DNA from: Arthrobacter sp. CAN_C5
GTDB taxonomy: Bacteria > Actinomycetota > Actinomycetes > Actinomycetales > Micrococcaceae
Length of the DNA stretch: 64,000 bases
Assembly: GCF_017875735.1 (NCBI RefSeq)
Contig: NZ_JAGGMZ010000001.1
Span: 3,782,001 to 3,846,000 of the forward strand
Direction: 5' to 3'
In this document: one piece after another, positions 26,859 through 35,370 of the stretch
Numbering within the stretch: the first letter of the stretch is position 1
Layout of the letters: every line of letters starts with the position of its first letter
Position numbers and translations under genes: made by a program
The notes under the pieces: model-generated
Told to the model about the DNA's origin: nothing
Seen by the model: only the letters and a program-made list of their open reading frames with translations
Database searches by the model: none

Positions 26859-28187
26859 ATGAGCAGGTTCGGCACGTCGTGGACGCTTCACGGTGACGGA
26901 AAGAACGTCCTTCCCGGGCAGTTTGTTGCCCCCGATGAACGGCTCAGTTGGCCGCGGACGGTGGGAATCGGCGCCCAGCACGTCGTCGCCATGTTCGGTG
27001 CCACCTTCCTGGTTCCCCTGATCACCGGGTTCCCGCCCGCCACCACCCTGCTGTTCTCGGGGCTGGGCACCATCTTGTTCCTGATCATCACGGCAGGCAA
27101 GGTGCCCAGCTATCTGGGATCGAGCTTCGCGTTCATCGCCCCGATCGCCGCAGCCCAGAGCCAGCACGGACCGGCGGGGGCGCTCGGTGGCATCATCATG
27201 GCCGGAGCCGTCCTGGCGATTATCGGCGCTGTCGTCCATCGGGCGGGCTCCCGCTGGATCCAGATCGTGATGCCGCCCATCGTCACCGGGGCCATCGTCG
27301 CCCTGATCGGGTTGAACCTTGCCCCCACCGCGAAGGCCAGTTTTGAGCAGGCTCCACTGACCGCGCTCGTCACCGTGGTGGTGATCCTCCTGGTGACCGT
27401 GCTCTTCAAGGGCATTCTCGGGCGGCTGTCCATCCTGGTGGGTGTCCTCGCCGGGTATGTGGTCGCGATGCTCCGCGGGGAAGTGGACTTCGCGGCTATT
27501 GGTGATGCCGCGTGGATAGGGCTTCCACCGTTCCAGACCCCCGAATTCCATCTGTCAGTCGTCGGGCTGTTCATCCCGGTGGTCCTGGTCCTGGTCGCCG
27601 AGAACATTGGTCATGTGAAGTCGGTGGCTGCCATGACCGGGCGTGACCTGGACCCCGTCACCGGGCGTGCCCTGATGGCTGACGGCCTGGCCACCATGCT
27701 CGCCGGGTCCGGTGGTGGGTCCGGCACCACCACCTACGCGGAGAACATCGGTGTAATGGCCGCGTCGCGTGTGTACTCGACTGCCGCCTACTGGGTGGCA
27801 GGGATCGTCGCGATCCTCCTCAGCCTGTTCCCCAAGTTCGGCGCGCTGATCGCTACTGTCCCAGCGGGCGTCATCGGCGGCGCCGGGGTGGTGCTCTACG
27901 GCATGATCGGTATCCTCGGCGTCCGGATCTGGGTGCAGAACCAGGTCAACTTCTCCAACCCCATCAACCTGTCGACGGCGGGGGTGGCGTTGGTGGTGGG
28001 TATCGCCAACTTCACCTGGACCATCGGCGAACTCACCTTCGAAGGCATCGCCCTGGGTACCGCGGCAACCCTGGTGATTTACCACGTCATGAACGCACTT
28101 GCCCGGTGGCGGGGAAGCGAACATGTCACCGGCCCGACCGACGTCGACGCCTCCGACCAGGGATCCCGCCCCTCCAAACTGGGCTGA
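26859..28187 (+). CDS. Uracil-xanthine permease (NCS2 family)
   Basis: This 442-residue integral membrane symporter belongs to the NCS2 (UraA/UapA) family and imports uracil or a related base with protons. About 14 hydrophobic segments are seen, including Gln-His-Val-Val-Ala-Met-Phe-Gly-Ala-Thr in TM1 and Glu-Asn-Ile-Gly-His-Val-Lys-Ser-Val in TM8. The NCS2 signature Gly-Ser-Gly-Thr-Thr-Thr-Tyr-Ala-Glu-Asn-Ile-Gly-Val is present. ATG 26859 is chosen with GGAAGG seven bases upstream rather than the TTG at 26844. There is no adjacent upp or pyr gene; substrate preference rests on family similarity. Confidence 0.93.
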   Translation: MSRFGTSWTLHGDGKNVLPGQFVAPDERLSWPRTVGIGAQHVVAMFGATFLVPLITGFPPATTLLFSGLGTILFLIITAGKVPSYLGSSFAFIAPIAAAQSQHGPAGALGGIIMAGAVLAIIGAVVHRAGSRWIQIVMPPIVTGAIVALIGLNLAPTAKASFEQAPLTALVTVVVILLVTVLFKGILGRLSILVGVLAGYVVAMLRGEVDFAAIGDAAWIGLPPFQTPEFHLSVVGLFIPVVLVLVAENIGHVKSVAAMTGRDLDPVTGRALMADGLATMLAGSGGGSGTTTYAENIGVMAASRVYSTAAYWVAGIVAILLSLFPKFGALIATVPAGVIGGAGVVLYGMIGILGVRIWVQNQVNFSNPINLSTAGVALVVGIANFTWTIGELTFEGIALGTAATLVIYHVMNALARWRGSEHVTGPTDVDASDQGSRPSKLG

Positions 28188-28236
28188 GCCCCGGATAGCC
28201 GTGCTTCCTGCTGGGGCGTGGAGGTCCTCGGAGCCG

Positions 28237-28270
28237 TTGACTGACCTGTCAGTCTCACGACGATTAGGCT
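28237..28270 (+). promoter_or_regulatory. Promoter-like region with a 7-bp dyad
   Basis: TTGACT (28237-28242) resembles a -35 box and overlaps a perfect inverted repeat GACTGAC-CT-GTCAGTC at 28239-28254, characteristic of a TetR-type operator. A possible -10 GATTAG lies at 28262-28267, with a 19-bp spacer that is longer than ideal. It lies 23-40 bp upstream of the GTG of the P-loop kinase gene. Confidence 0.4.
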
Positions 28271-28276
28271 GAAGCG

Positions 28277-28861
28277 GTGACCTTCGCTCTGCATTGCGTC
28301 TTCCTCAACGGCACCGTCGGCGTGGGAAAAACATCGACCGCGGATGCCCTGGCGCACCTATTGACGGCCAAGGACCTACCGCACGCCGTGATTGACCTTG
28401 ACTGGCTGAGGTTTGCGTGGCCCGCACCCACCGATGATCCCTTCAACCGGCGGATCGAACTGGCGAACCTGTCGGCTGTCATCCCCAATTTCCGCTCTGC
28501 AGGTGCGCGCCTCCTGGTGCTAGCCGGCGTCATTGAAGGGACCCTCCAGCGCGCGGAGTATGAGCGGGTGCTTGGTCATCCACTACTGGTCGTGCGGCTG
28601 GAGGCTACTTCAGCGACAGTGCAGGACAGGTTGCGGGGCCGCCACGATCCCGGCGATCCTTCGCTGGGTTGGCACCTGGACCGTGCCACCGAGTTACAGG
28701 CAATCCTCACCCACGTCGATGTCGATGACGCGGTGATCTCCACCGAGGAGAAAGACCCACATGGTGTTGCCTCAGCGGTTCTTGGGTTGATTGATGAAAA
28801 GTGGTGCACGTCACACATCCGCCCGGCTGCTGGCGCCGAAGTGAATCAGGCACTTACTTAA
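28277..28861 (+). CDS. P-loop nucleotide kinase-like protein
   Basis: This 194-residue protein has a Walker A motif Gly-Thr-Val-Gly-Val-Gly-Lys-Thr-Ser (12-20) and is of the small kinase type similar to shikimate or APS kinases, with Asp-Leu-Asp-Trp-Leu after the P-loop and a Leu-Arg-Gly-Arg-His-Asp lid region. No specific substrate motif is recognised. The GTG at 28277 has no strong ribosome site. It is followed by a STAS-like gene (36-bp gap), a phosphotransferase and AlkA on the same strand, but whether these form one transcript is uncertain. Confidence 0.75.
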   Translation: MTFALHCVFLNGTVGVGKTSTADALAHLLTAKDLPHAVIDLDWLRFAWPAPTDDPFNRRIELANLSAVIPNFRSAGARLLVLAGVIEGTLQRAEYERVLGHPLLVVRLEATSATVQDRLRGRHDPGDPSLGWHLDRATELQAILTHVDVDDAVISTEEKDPHGVASAVLGLIDEKWCTSHIRPAAGAEVNQALT

Positions 28862-28897
28862 AGGTTCAACGTATTTACTGAGGTCTCGGGACGCACC

Positions 28898-29278
28898 ATG
28901 AACAACCACCGCATCAACGACGGCGGACGACACTCCACCGCTGACGAAACCCAGCGCCTCGCGCTCAGGGAAGACGGGATCCTGCATGTCCAGTGGCGGC
29001 CTGACACCGTCGTCACGGTGGACCAGGCCCGCGCCACACTGGACGCGTCGGGCCTCAATCAGGGGCCACGCCGAATCCTGATGAGCATGACATCGGTCGC
29101 CTTCACGAGCGCAGCCCGGCGTGCCATCTGCGACGATGAAGACATCACCGCCATCGCTCTTGTGGGCGACGGGCCCGTGGACCGGGTCGTCGCTGCATTT
29201 GCCGACAGCCAAGCGCATCCCGGGCAGTTCTTCACCTCCGAGGACGACGCAATCAACTGGCTCGGAACCTTCGCCTGA
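28898..29278 (+). CDS. STAS/SpoIIAA-like protein of unknown function
   Basis: This 126-residue protein resembles the STAS/SEC14-like family found in many copies in Arthrobacter and relatives. The core is Gly-Ile-Leu-His-Val-Gln-Trp, a central Asp-x-x-x-Val/Ser-x-x-Ala-Arg-Arg region and the C-terminal Phe-Phe-Thr-Ser-Glu-Asp-Asp-Ala-Ile-Asn-Trp-Leu, which is the family hallmark. Its first 20 residues are polar and likely disordered. STAS domains often bind partner regulators or nucleotides, but no partner is known. ATG 28898 has only a weak ribosome site. Confidence 0.72.
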   Translation: MNNHRINDGGRHSTADETQRLALREDGILHVQWRPDTVVTVDQARATLDASGLNQGPRRILMSMTSVAFTSAARRAICDDEDITAIALVGDGPVDRVVAAFADSQAHPGQFFTSEDDAINWLGTFA

Positions 29279-29369
29279 CCACTCCCCATCAGGACTGCCA
29301 CTGCTTGTGCGACCATGGTGCCTAAACTGGTGGGATGGTGTGGAACGGGTTGCGAGGTGGGAAGCACTG

Positions 29370-30365
29370 ATGGACCCGCAGCAGGTCTGGGCATCCCCGG
29401 CGTGGCACCAGGAGATCCAACTGTGGATTACGCAGGTTCTGCAGAACTGCGACCTGGCACAGACCGGCCCGCTGGAGCAGGTGCGGATCCGGTTCTGGTC
29501 CACCCAGGTCACCGTGCCGACCGACCACGGACAGCTGTGGTTCAAGGAAAACAACCCGGGCCAATTCGCTGAGGCGGCCATTGTGGCACGCCTGGCGGAA
29601 CTGGCGCCCGACCATGTGGCTGCCCCCCTCGCCATCGAGCCCGCCAAGGGCTGGATGCTGACGCCCGACCATGGGAAGACGCTCGCCTCCCTCAAATCGG
29701 CTGACTACCGGTTGTGGATCCTGGTGGTCACCGGCTTTGCCGACTTCCAGCTACAACTCGTCCCCCATGGATTGCCGCTGGCTGCGGCCGGCCTGGTCAG
29801 CATGGATCCTGCGATCGCAGGGAACTTCGCGAGCAACCAGCTCCTCCTTCACACCGGCTTACCGCCCGACCACCCCCTGCATCTGTCCGCCCAGGCCACC
29901 GACGGCATCTACGCCAGCATTCCCGCCCTTGAGGAAGCGGCCAGAAGCGTTGCGGCCCTGGGCGTCCCCCTGAGCCTCCAACACAATGACCTGCACGCCG
30001 ACAACGCCTTCATACCGGGCGCGACGACGGCCCCGCTGCGATTCTTCGACTTCGGTGACTCCTACTGGGCACACCCCTTCAGTTCGCTGTACGTGCCACT
30101 GACCGTCATGCAGGAACAGTGGCAGACCACCTCTGACGACCCGCGTATCCAGGCGGTGATCACCGCCTACCTCGAACGCTGGACCGACTACGCGCCCCTC
30201 GCCGAACTCCGACTGGCGGTCGAACCTGCGCTCAAGCTGGCGCGGCTTCACCGGTACGGTTCCTGGCTGCGACTGCTAATCCACGCGGACGACGCATCGA
30301 TGAGCCAGTACGGTCCGCACGCACTGAAGTACCTGAGAACACTGACCGATCCGGTGCTGGGGTGA
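29370..30365 (+). CDS. APH-family phosphotransferase
   Basis: This 331-residue protein kinase-like phosphotransferase has the Brenner motif His205-Asn-Asp207-Leu-His-Ala-Asp-Asn212 and the metal-binding Asp-Phe-Gly-Asp (227-230). The N-terminal lobe is short and lacks an obvious Gly-rich loop. Targets could be an antibiotic, a sugar or choline-like small molecule; resistance is not established. ATG 29370 is chosen because GAGGTGG lies about 9 bases upstream; GTG 29340 is an alternative. It overlaps alkA by 4 bases (GTGA), so the two are coupled. Confidence 0.8.
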   Translation: MDPQQVWASPAWHQEIQLWITQVLQNCDLAQTGPLEQVRIRFWSTQVTVPTDHGQLWFKENNPGQFAEAAIVARLAELAPDHVAAPLAIEPAKGWMLTPDHGKTLASLKSADYRLWILVVTGFADFQLQLVPHGLPLAAAGLVSMDPAIAGNFASNQLLLHTGLPPDHPLHLSAQATDGIYASIPALEEAARSVAALGVPLSLQHNDLHADNAFIPGATTAPLRFFDFGDSYWAHPFSSLYVPLTVMQEQWQTTSDDPRIQAVITAYLERWTDYAPLAELRLAVEPALKLARLHRYGSWLRLLIHADDASMSQYGPHALKYLRTLTDPVLG

Positions 30366-31261
30366 CTGCACACCTTTTCCTGGCGGCCAATGGGTTGATC
30401 GAGGCGGGGCCCATGGTGTCCCTGCTCGCAAACCACTTCATTCCAGGCTGTGAAATCCCCGGCCGCCAGGGGATGTCACACACGCGGTTGCTTCGTTCCT
30501 CGAGCGGCCACCACGCCGCCAGGCTGACCATCGGTTCACGCGGTGTCGACGTCCATACCTCCGCGCCCGAGGAAGACCATCCCGGCCTGACAGCGACGAT
30601 CCGCCGTTGGCTGGATCTGGACGCTGACCTTGAGGCGGTCGCGCGGGCGTTCGAGCCGGATCCCCTGCTGGGGCCCCTGTCCAGCCGACGCCCCTGGCTG
30701 CGCGCAGTAGGTTATCCCGAGCCCTTCGAAGCTGCAATCATGACTGTCCTCGGCCAGCAGGTCTCCGTCAGCGCTGCGGGTACGTTTGCCGGGCGTCTCG
30801 CCGCTGCCTACGGCACCCCCGGTCCGTCCGGACTAACGATCTTCCCCACGCCTGACGTGCTCGCCGCTGCTCCGGCCGAGGAGCTACGCAGCGCCGTCGG
30901 CGTTACCCGCACCCGCGGAGCAACGGTGCAGCACGTAGCCCGGGCCTTCCGCGACGGACTCACCCTTGCTGGCGACCACACGGACGTCCGCGCGGCACTC
31001 CTGGCCATCCCCGGAATCGGCCAGTGGTCCGCCGACTATCTGGCGGTGCGGGTGCTTGGAGATCGGGACGCGTTCACGGCGGGTGACCTGGTGCTGCGCC
31101 GGGCGATGGGCAATCCAAGCATCCGCGAGGCCGAGGCAATTGCCGAGCGGTGGCGCCCGTACCGCGCGTACGCGTTGTTCCACTTGTGGACCGAAGCGAC
31201 CTATCCACCGCGAACCCCTGCGATCAGACCCGGCCAGAAACGGGCCGCTCCCGCACGGTAG
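30362..31261 (+). CDS. alkA: DNA-3-methyladenine glycosylase II (AlkA-like)
   Basis: This 299-residue HhH-GPD glycosylase excises alkylated purines. The N-terminal AlkA domain is followed by Glu-Ala-Ala-Ile-x-x-Val-Leu-Gly-Gln-Gln-Val-Ser, the helix-hairpin-helix Ile-Pro-Gly-Ile-Gly-Gln-Trp-Ser-Ala near 215-224, and the catalytic Asp242 in Phe-Thr-Ala-Gly-Asp-Leu. No Ada methyltransferase domain is fused at the N-terminus, although Ada-AlkA fusions are frequent in actinobacteria. GTG 30362 overlaps the phosphotransferase stop. The C-terminus is basic. Confidence 0.9.
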   Translation: MTAHLFLAANGLIEAGPMVSLLANHFIPGCEIPGRQGMSHTRLLRSSSGHHAARLTIGSRGVDVHTSAPEEDHPGLTATIRRWLDLDADLEAVARAFEPDPLLGPLSSRRPWLRAVGYPEPFEAAIMTVLGQQVSVSAAGTFAGRLAAAYGTPGPSGLTIFPTPDVLAAAPAEELRSAVGVTRTRGATVQHVARAFRDGLTLAGDHTDVRAALLAIPGIGQWSADYLAVRVLGDRDAFTAGDLVLRRAMGNPSIREAEAIAERWRPYRAYALFHLWTEATYPPRTPAIRPGQKRAAPAR

Positions 31262-31315
31262 CGGTGCCCCAACAGCGTCGGTACGGTTACAGCACTTTCC
31301 TGCCGGCCCGTGAGG

Positions 31316-32110
31316 TCAGGCGGTCTGCGGCCAGTGTCCCCGGCGTTGCATCGTTTCGGCCAGGTGATCCGCACGATCGGAGACCAGGCCGTCCACGCCG
31401 CCGCCCAGTGTCAGAAGCCGCTCCATCGCGTCGGTGTCATTGACCGTCCAGACGTGGACCGGTAGCCCGGCGGCGCGACACCGCCGGATAAAGCGGCCGG
31501 TCAGCACCGTCACGCCTGCGTGCTGCACCGGCAGCTGAAGACAATCCACCCGGGCGAGCCGGGCGAGGCGTTTGGTCAGGCCCAGCGGACTCGACAACCA
31601 GATCAGTGCCGAGCTCACCTGTCCGGCGGAGGAAGCCACCCGGCGGGACAGCAGGTTCAGCGTCCGCCGCCGCCTCCGGTCGGAGAATGAAGCCACCAGT
31701 ACCCGGTCATGGGCTCCCAGCCGCTCCACGAGCTGGACAAACGGCTCCACCGAGGCATCATCCTTGAGGTCAATGTTCAGTTTCAGGTCGGGCCATCGGG
31801 TCAGGACGGCCTCCAGGGTGGGGATGGGTTCGACGCCGTTGATCCGGATCTTGTTCAGCTCGTCCAGGGTGCGCTCCGACAGCGGGCCCACCGCATCGCA
31901 CACCCGGTCCAGCAGTTCATCGTGGAACACCATCACGGCGCCGTCCCTCGTGGTCCGGACGTCGATTTCCAGGTATCCGAATCCGAGATCCACGGCAGCC
32001 TCAAAGGCCGTCATCGAGTTTTCCAGCCCGTCGACCGAGAACCCGCGGTGCGACAGGGCAAGCGGCCGCTGCATCCCATCCGGTCCGGTGTTGAGCAGGT
32101 ACGGCAGCAT
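31316..32110 (-). CDS. Glycerophosphodiester phosphodiesterase
   Basis: This 264-residue GDPD TIM-barrel enzyme releases glycerol 3-phosphate from glycerophosphodiesters. The catalytic sites are seen as His21-Arg22 in Leu-Ser-His-Arg-Gly, Glu48 and Asp50 in Leu-Glu-Ile-Asp-Val, and His63 in Phe-His-Asp. The C-terminal Val-x-Val-Trp-Thr-Val-Asn motif is intact. No signal peptide is present, so it is cytoplasmic. The ATG at 32110 lies 4 bases after the HAD gene stop, suggesting a two-gene transcript. Confidence 0.93.
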   Translation of the reverse strand: MLPYLLNTGPDGMQRPLALSHRGFSVDGLENSMTAFEAAVDLGFGYLEIDVRTTRDGAVMVFHDELLDRVCDAVGPLSERTLDELNKIRINGVEPIPTLEAVLTRWPDLKLNIDLKDDASVEPFVQLVERLGAHDRVLVASFSDRRRRRTLNLLSRRVASSAGQVSSALIWLSSPLGLTKRLARLARVDCLQLPVQHAGVTVLTGRFIRRCRAAGLPVHVWTVNDTDAMERLLTLGGGVDGLVSDRADHLAETMQRRGHWPQTA

Positions 32111-32114
32111 GGGC

Positions 32115-32927
32115 TTAGCGGGTCGCCCCGAGCTTGGCGAGGCGTTCCTCAAGAATCTGGGCGACGCCGTCGTCCTCGAATGCCGGAGCCTGCAGGTCCG
32201 CCGCAGCAATCGCCTCCGCGTGCCCGGACGCCATCGCGTAGCCGGTGCCCGCCCAGTTCAGCATCTGCACATCGTTGGGCATGTCGCCGAAGGCGACGAC
32301 GTCGGCCTGGCTGATGCCACGGCTCGCCGCGAATTCAGCGAGGGTGACCGACTTGTTGATGCCGGGCGTGGACATTTCCAGCAGCGCAATGCTCGGGGCG
32401 GAATGGGTGGCGGTTACCAGGTGGGCGACCGCGGGCCGCACGGTATCGAGGAACCTGTCCGGCAACACCTCGCGTTCCCGCGCCAGGAACTTGATGACTC
32501 CCGCGCCGACGAGGGATTCCGCCAGGGGCCGCGCCACTGCGCCGGCGAGCAACTCCACCGAGCCTTCCTCGGCAAACCCGTGCTCGATGTGGAATCCGTC
32601 GACCGTCTCGGCAGCGAAGGACGCCGCAGGATAGAGGTCCAGAATGATCTCGCGGGCGGCCAGAATGTTGCTGTGTTCCAACAAGTGGGCGCTCAGTACC
32701 AGCTCGTCTTCCAGGCTGTACGTAACAGCACCGTTGGAGCAGATGACCGTTCCGCGGTGACCCAACTGTTCGCGCAGCGGATCAAGCCAGCGCGGTGGGC
32801 GGCCGGTGACGAATACCACTTCAACGCCCGCGTCCAGGCACGCCTGAAATGCTTCGACTGTCCTGGGGCTGATCCTGCCGTCGTGGCCGACGATCGTTCC
32901 ATCCATATCGCTGGCGACCAGACGCAT
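32115..32927 (-). CDS. Cof-type HAD-IIB family hydrolase
   Basis: This 270-residue phosphatase has the HAD motifs Val-Ala-Ser-Asp-Met-Asp-Gly-Thr near the N-terminus, Val-Thr-Gly-Arg-Pro-Pro-Arg-Trp, and Ala-Phe-Gly-Asp-Met-Pro-Asn-Asp-Val. ATG 32927 is chosen because GAAGGAG is 7 bases upstream; an ATG at 32942 is also in frame. It is related to the HAD at 11543 but is not a recent copy. It may be co-transcribed with the GDPD gene downstream; a role on sugar or glycerol phosphates would fit, though this is inference. Confidence 0.9.
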   Translation of the reverse strand: MRLVASDMDGTIVGHDGRISPRTVEAFQACLDAGVEVVFVTGRPPRWLDPLREQLGHRGTVICSNGAVTYSLEDELVLSAHLLEHSNILAAREIILDLYPAASFAAETVDGFHIEHGFAEEGSVELLAGAVARPLAESLVGAGVIKFLAREREVLPDRFLDTVRPAVAHLVTATHSAPSIALLEMSTPGINKSVTLAEFAASRGISQADVVAFGDMPNDVQMLNWAGTGYAMASGHAEAIAAADLQAPAFEDDGVAQILEERLAKLGATR

Positions 32928-32979
32928 GGGGTACTCCTTCACTTAAACGGTGACTTTAAGCCTACCCGCCCGTGAAGGG

Positions 32980-33018
32980 CGCTGAGCCCGGGAATCCAGT
33001 GGATCCCCGGGCTCAGCG
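32980..33018 (-). terminator. Strong hairpin after the PEBP gene
   Basis: The 13-base arm CGCTGAGCCCGGG (32980-32992) pairs perfectly with 33006-33018 around a 13-base loop. It starts 17 bases after the PEBP stop on the minus strand and precedes the HAD gene. There is no U-run, so it may act as a rho-assisted or weak intrinsic terminator, separating the two minus-strand genes. Confidence 0.75.
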
Positions 33019-33035
33019 GAACCGGAGGAAGCTGT

Positions 33036-33566
33036 CTACTGCTCGAAGGTGGGGATCAGGCGGGCCCGCCCGAGGGTGTGGGAAAACAGGTTGAACCCGA
33101 GGTAGGCGTTACTGCCGTCAGCGGGCACCTCAAGGCGTTCCACATCCACTGCGTGCACCACCACGTGATAGTGGTGTGGGCCGTGTCCCGCCGGGGGCGC
33201 AGCACCGATAAAACCGGTAAAGCCGCCGTCGTTCTTCAGCTGGGTGGCACTGTCTGGCAGGTCGGGACTGCCATCCACTCCGGCACCCGCCGGCAGCGAC
33301 GTGGTGGACACGGGGAGGTTGAAGACCGCCCAGTGCCAGAAGCCGCTGGCGGTGGGGGCATCCGGGTCGTAGACAGTCACCGCAAAGCTTTTGGTCCCTT
33401 CCGGGAACCCGCTCCAGGACAGCTGCGGCGACACATCCTTCCCACCGTCGATACCCATCGCCCCGGAGGCATGCTTCGCATCCAACGGCTGGTTGTTCTC
33501 AATGTCCGTGCTGGTCAGAGTGAACTCGGGGACTGGGGGGAGGTCTGCGTACGGGTCACGGGTCAT
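33036..33566 (-). CDS. YbhB/YbcL family (PEBP/RKIP-like) protein
   Basis: This 176-residue protein belongs to the bacterial phosphatidylethanolamine-binding-protein family. It has the conserved [10 protein letters not shown] motif, Val-Tyr-Asp-Pro-Asp-Ala-Pro and Phe-Trp-His-Trp-Ala-Val-Phe-Asn, and the [11 protein letters not shown] segment. ATG 33566. No signal peptide. Ligand and role are unknown; bacterial members are small-molecule binders or inhibitors. It lies beside the PfkB kinase, both minus, with 12 bp between. Confidence 0.92.
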   Translation of the reverse strand: MTRDPYADLPPVPEFTLTSTDIENNQPLDAKHASGAMGIDGGKDVSPQLSWSGFPEGTKSFAVTVYDPDAPTASGFWHWAVFNLPVSTTSLPAGAGVDGSPDLPDSATQLKNDGGFTGFIGAAPPAGHGPHHYHVVVHAVDVERLEVPADGSNAYLGFNLFSHTLGRARLIPTFEQ

Positions 33567-33578
33567 AACTACTCCTGG

Positions 33579-34505
33579 TCAGTTGGGGTCTGTCATTAGC
33601 TCGTTGCGGTTCGGCGGGTTGGCGCCGGCACGGGACACGGTAACTGCCGCCGCTTTTGCTGCATACACGAGGACTGCTTCCACCTGTTCAACGGAGATGT
33701 GGCGCAGGTCATTCCGCTGCTGCGCTCCCGCGAAGCCCCGGTCCACGAGGGAACCCAGCAGCGCCGACATGAAGGAGTCTCCAGCACCCACCGTATCCAC
33801 CACCTGAGCAGCCGGCGCGGGGACCGAGGCTTCGCCGCGTGCGACGACGGCCCACGGACCGAGGGAACCCCGCGTGACCACCACCATGGCCGGGCCCTTG
33901 GCCAACCAGAACCGCGCTGTCTCCAGGACGTCCTGACCGGGGTAGAGCCACTCAAGGTCCTCATCCGAGGCTTTGACGACGTCGGCGAGAGCAACGAACT
34001 TCTCCGCCTGGGCCCGGGCATAGACCACATCGGTGACGATGCTGGGCCGACAGTTGGGGTCATAGGAGATGGTGGCCAGCGGGTGCGCCTGCCGGACGAC
34101 GGCCAGCACATCAGACGCTCCGGGCTCCAGCATGGTGGCGATCGATCCGGTGTGCAACCACGTGGTGCCCTCAAGGATCCGGTCCGTCTCTTCACGGATG
34201 GCCGGCAGCTCCCACACCAGCTTGAATTTGTAGGAGGCACCACCTGCGGGATCCAGCCGCGCGGTGGCAGTGCTGGTGGGGTGCTTGTCGGGTCCCATCG
34301 GAGTCAACACAGAGTTGCTGTGGAGGTGTTCCTGGATCATCCGCCCATACTCATCATCGCCCCACCGCCCAACAAAACGGCAGGGATGCCCCAGCCTGGC
34401 CAGACCGACCGCCACGTTCATCGGGCTGCCGCCCACATGGGCGCGGGGCGACGCGACATCGCTGATTACTTCGTCTATAAGGGTTTCCCCGATCACGGTG
34501 AGCAC
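33579..34505 (-). CDS. PfkB-family carbohydrate kinase (fructokinase-like)
   Basis: This 308-residue sugar kinase has the PfkB signatures Gly-Gly-Ser-Pro-Met-Asn-Val-Ala near residue 25 and Asp-Thr-Val-Gly-Ala-Gly-Asp-Ser-Phe near the C-terminal third, with Gly-Ala-Gly-Asp as catalytic base and oxyanion hole. Similarity is highest to fructokinases or 2-keto-3-deoxygluconate kinase-type proteins, but the substrate is not proved. Translation starts at GTG 34505. No transporter or sugar regulator is adjacent; the PEBP gene follows in the same direction. Confidence 0.9.
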   Translation of the reverse strand: MLTVIGETLIDEVISDVASPRAHVGGSPMNVAVGLARLGHPCRFVGRWGDDEYGRMIQEHLHSNSVLTPMGPDKHPTSTATARLDPAGGASYKFKLVWELPAIREETDRILEGTTWLHTGSIATMLEPGASDVLAVVRQAHPLATISYDPNCRPSIVTDVVYARAQAEKFVALADVVKASDEDLEWLYPGQDVLETARFWLAKGPAMVVVTRGSLGPWAVVARGEASVPAPAAQVVDTVGAGDSFMSALLGSLVDRGFAGAQQRNDLRHISVEQVEAVLVYAAKAAAVTVSRAGANPPNRNELMTDPN

Positions 34506-34712
34506 GCTAACAAGTTAGCACCCCGTCCACCGGCGAACCTGTGAATGGTTGGGGAACGGCCGGGTGCGATGACCCAATCAGTTGCGGAAGATTGGTGTGA
34601 TCTCCCGCACAGTACCCCCGATCCGACCGCTAGTTGCCTAAGGCTACGGCTAGGATGGGGCTGATACCGCGCGATGAACCGCGCCTGAGACACACTAATT
34701 TTTGGGGACACC

Positions 34713-35312
34713 ATGAAGATCAGAAATGCTGCGGCGATCGCCGTCATCGCTCTCGCCACGCTGACCGCCTGCGGCGAGTCGACTGAGCCCGCCGCCCCTT
34801 CCGAGGCTGCCGCTCCCACCCCTGCGAGCTCCACTGCACCTGCGCAGAATGTTCAGGAGCCGGAGACCAACGAGCTGATGAGCGAAGCAAGCCCAGAGGG
34901 CGCGCAGGCCTTCCTGCACCACGTCTTCGCGTTGAAGTCCTACAACCAGCGGACCGGGGAAACCGAGCAGCTGCTCGCCACCCTTGACGGCGCCGAAGCA
35001 GCGACCGCAGAGGCTGACGAATTTGCGGCACTGTACGCGGACGGCGGCTGGGTCCTGGGTGGACAGCCGAAGGTCAAGCAGATCATCGTCACCACCCCGG
35101 CAGAAGAAGTGGCCGAGGACGTTGAGGTTGACGCACTGATCACCGTCAACCCTGATGCCTACACGTCATTCGACGAGGCTGGAGAGGTACAGGAGACCCG
35201 CCCGTTCGACCCGGCGGGCACCATCTATTCAGCAACAGTGGTCTACACCGACGGCGCATGGAAGGCCACCTACCTGGAGGAAACCCCTGACGCCGAACTC
35301 CCCTCGGAGTAA
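34713..35312 (+). CDS. Putative secreted lipoprotein
   Basis: This 199-residue protein has a lipobox, Leu-Thr-Ala-Cys20, after a hydrophobic signal, and a long Ala/Pro/Ser/Thr-rich linker (22-50) leading to a globular acidic domain of about 140 residues. The domain resembles the DUF6318-type lipoproteins of actinobacteria (Ala-Gln-Ala-Phe-Leu-His-His-Val-Phe-Ala-Leu-x-Ser-Tyr-Asn). The surface anchor is clear; the function is not. ATG 34713 has TTGGGGACA before it. The 207-bp leader (34506-34712) holds a TAGGAT-like -10 near 34652 but no clear operator. Confidence 0.8.
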   Translation: MKIRNAAAIAVIALATLTACGESTEPAAPSEAAAPTPASSTAPAQNVQEPETNELMSEASPEGAQAFLHHVFALKSYNQRTGETEQLLATLDGAEAATAEADEFAALYADGGWVLGGQPKVKQIIVTTPAEEVAEDVEVDALITVNPDAYTSFDEAGEVQETRPFDPAGTIYSATVVYTDGAWKATYLEETPDAELPSE

Positions 35313-35320
35313 TCCAGCGG

Positions 35321-35349
35321 CGGCCGTCAGCTCACAAGGCTGACGGCCG
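35321..35349. terminator. Bidirectional hairpin terminator
   Basis: CGGCCGTCAGC (35321-35331) pairs perfectly with GCTGACGGCCG (35339-35349) around a 7-base loop, between the convergent lipoprotein and ROK genes. No U-run on either side, but position and a very stable stem support a shared terminator. Confidence 0.75.
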
Positions 35350-35370
35350 GGCGCGGGAAGTATCCGCCAC

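Noticed and set aside
26829..27551. Minus-strand frame inside the uracil permease region
   Set aside because: It is an antisense shadow; the NCS2 membrane protein on the plus strand is fully supported.
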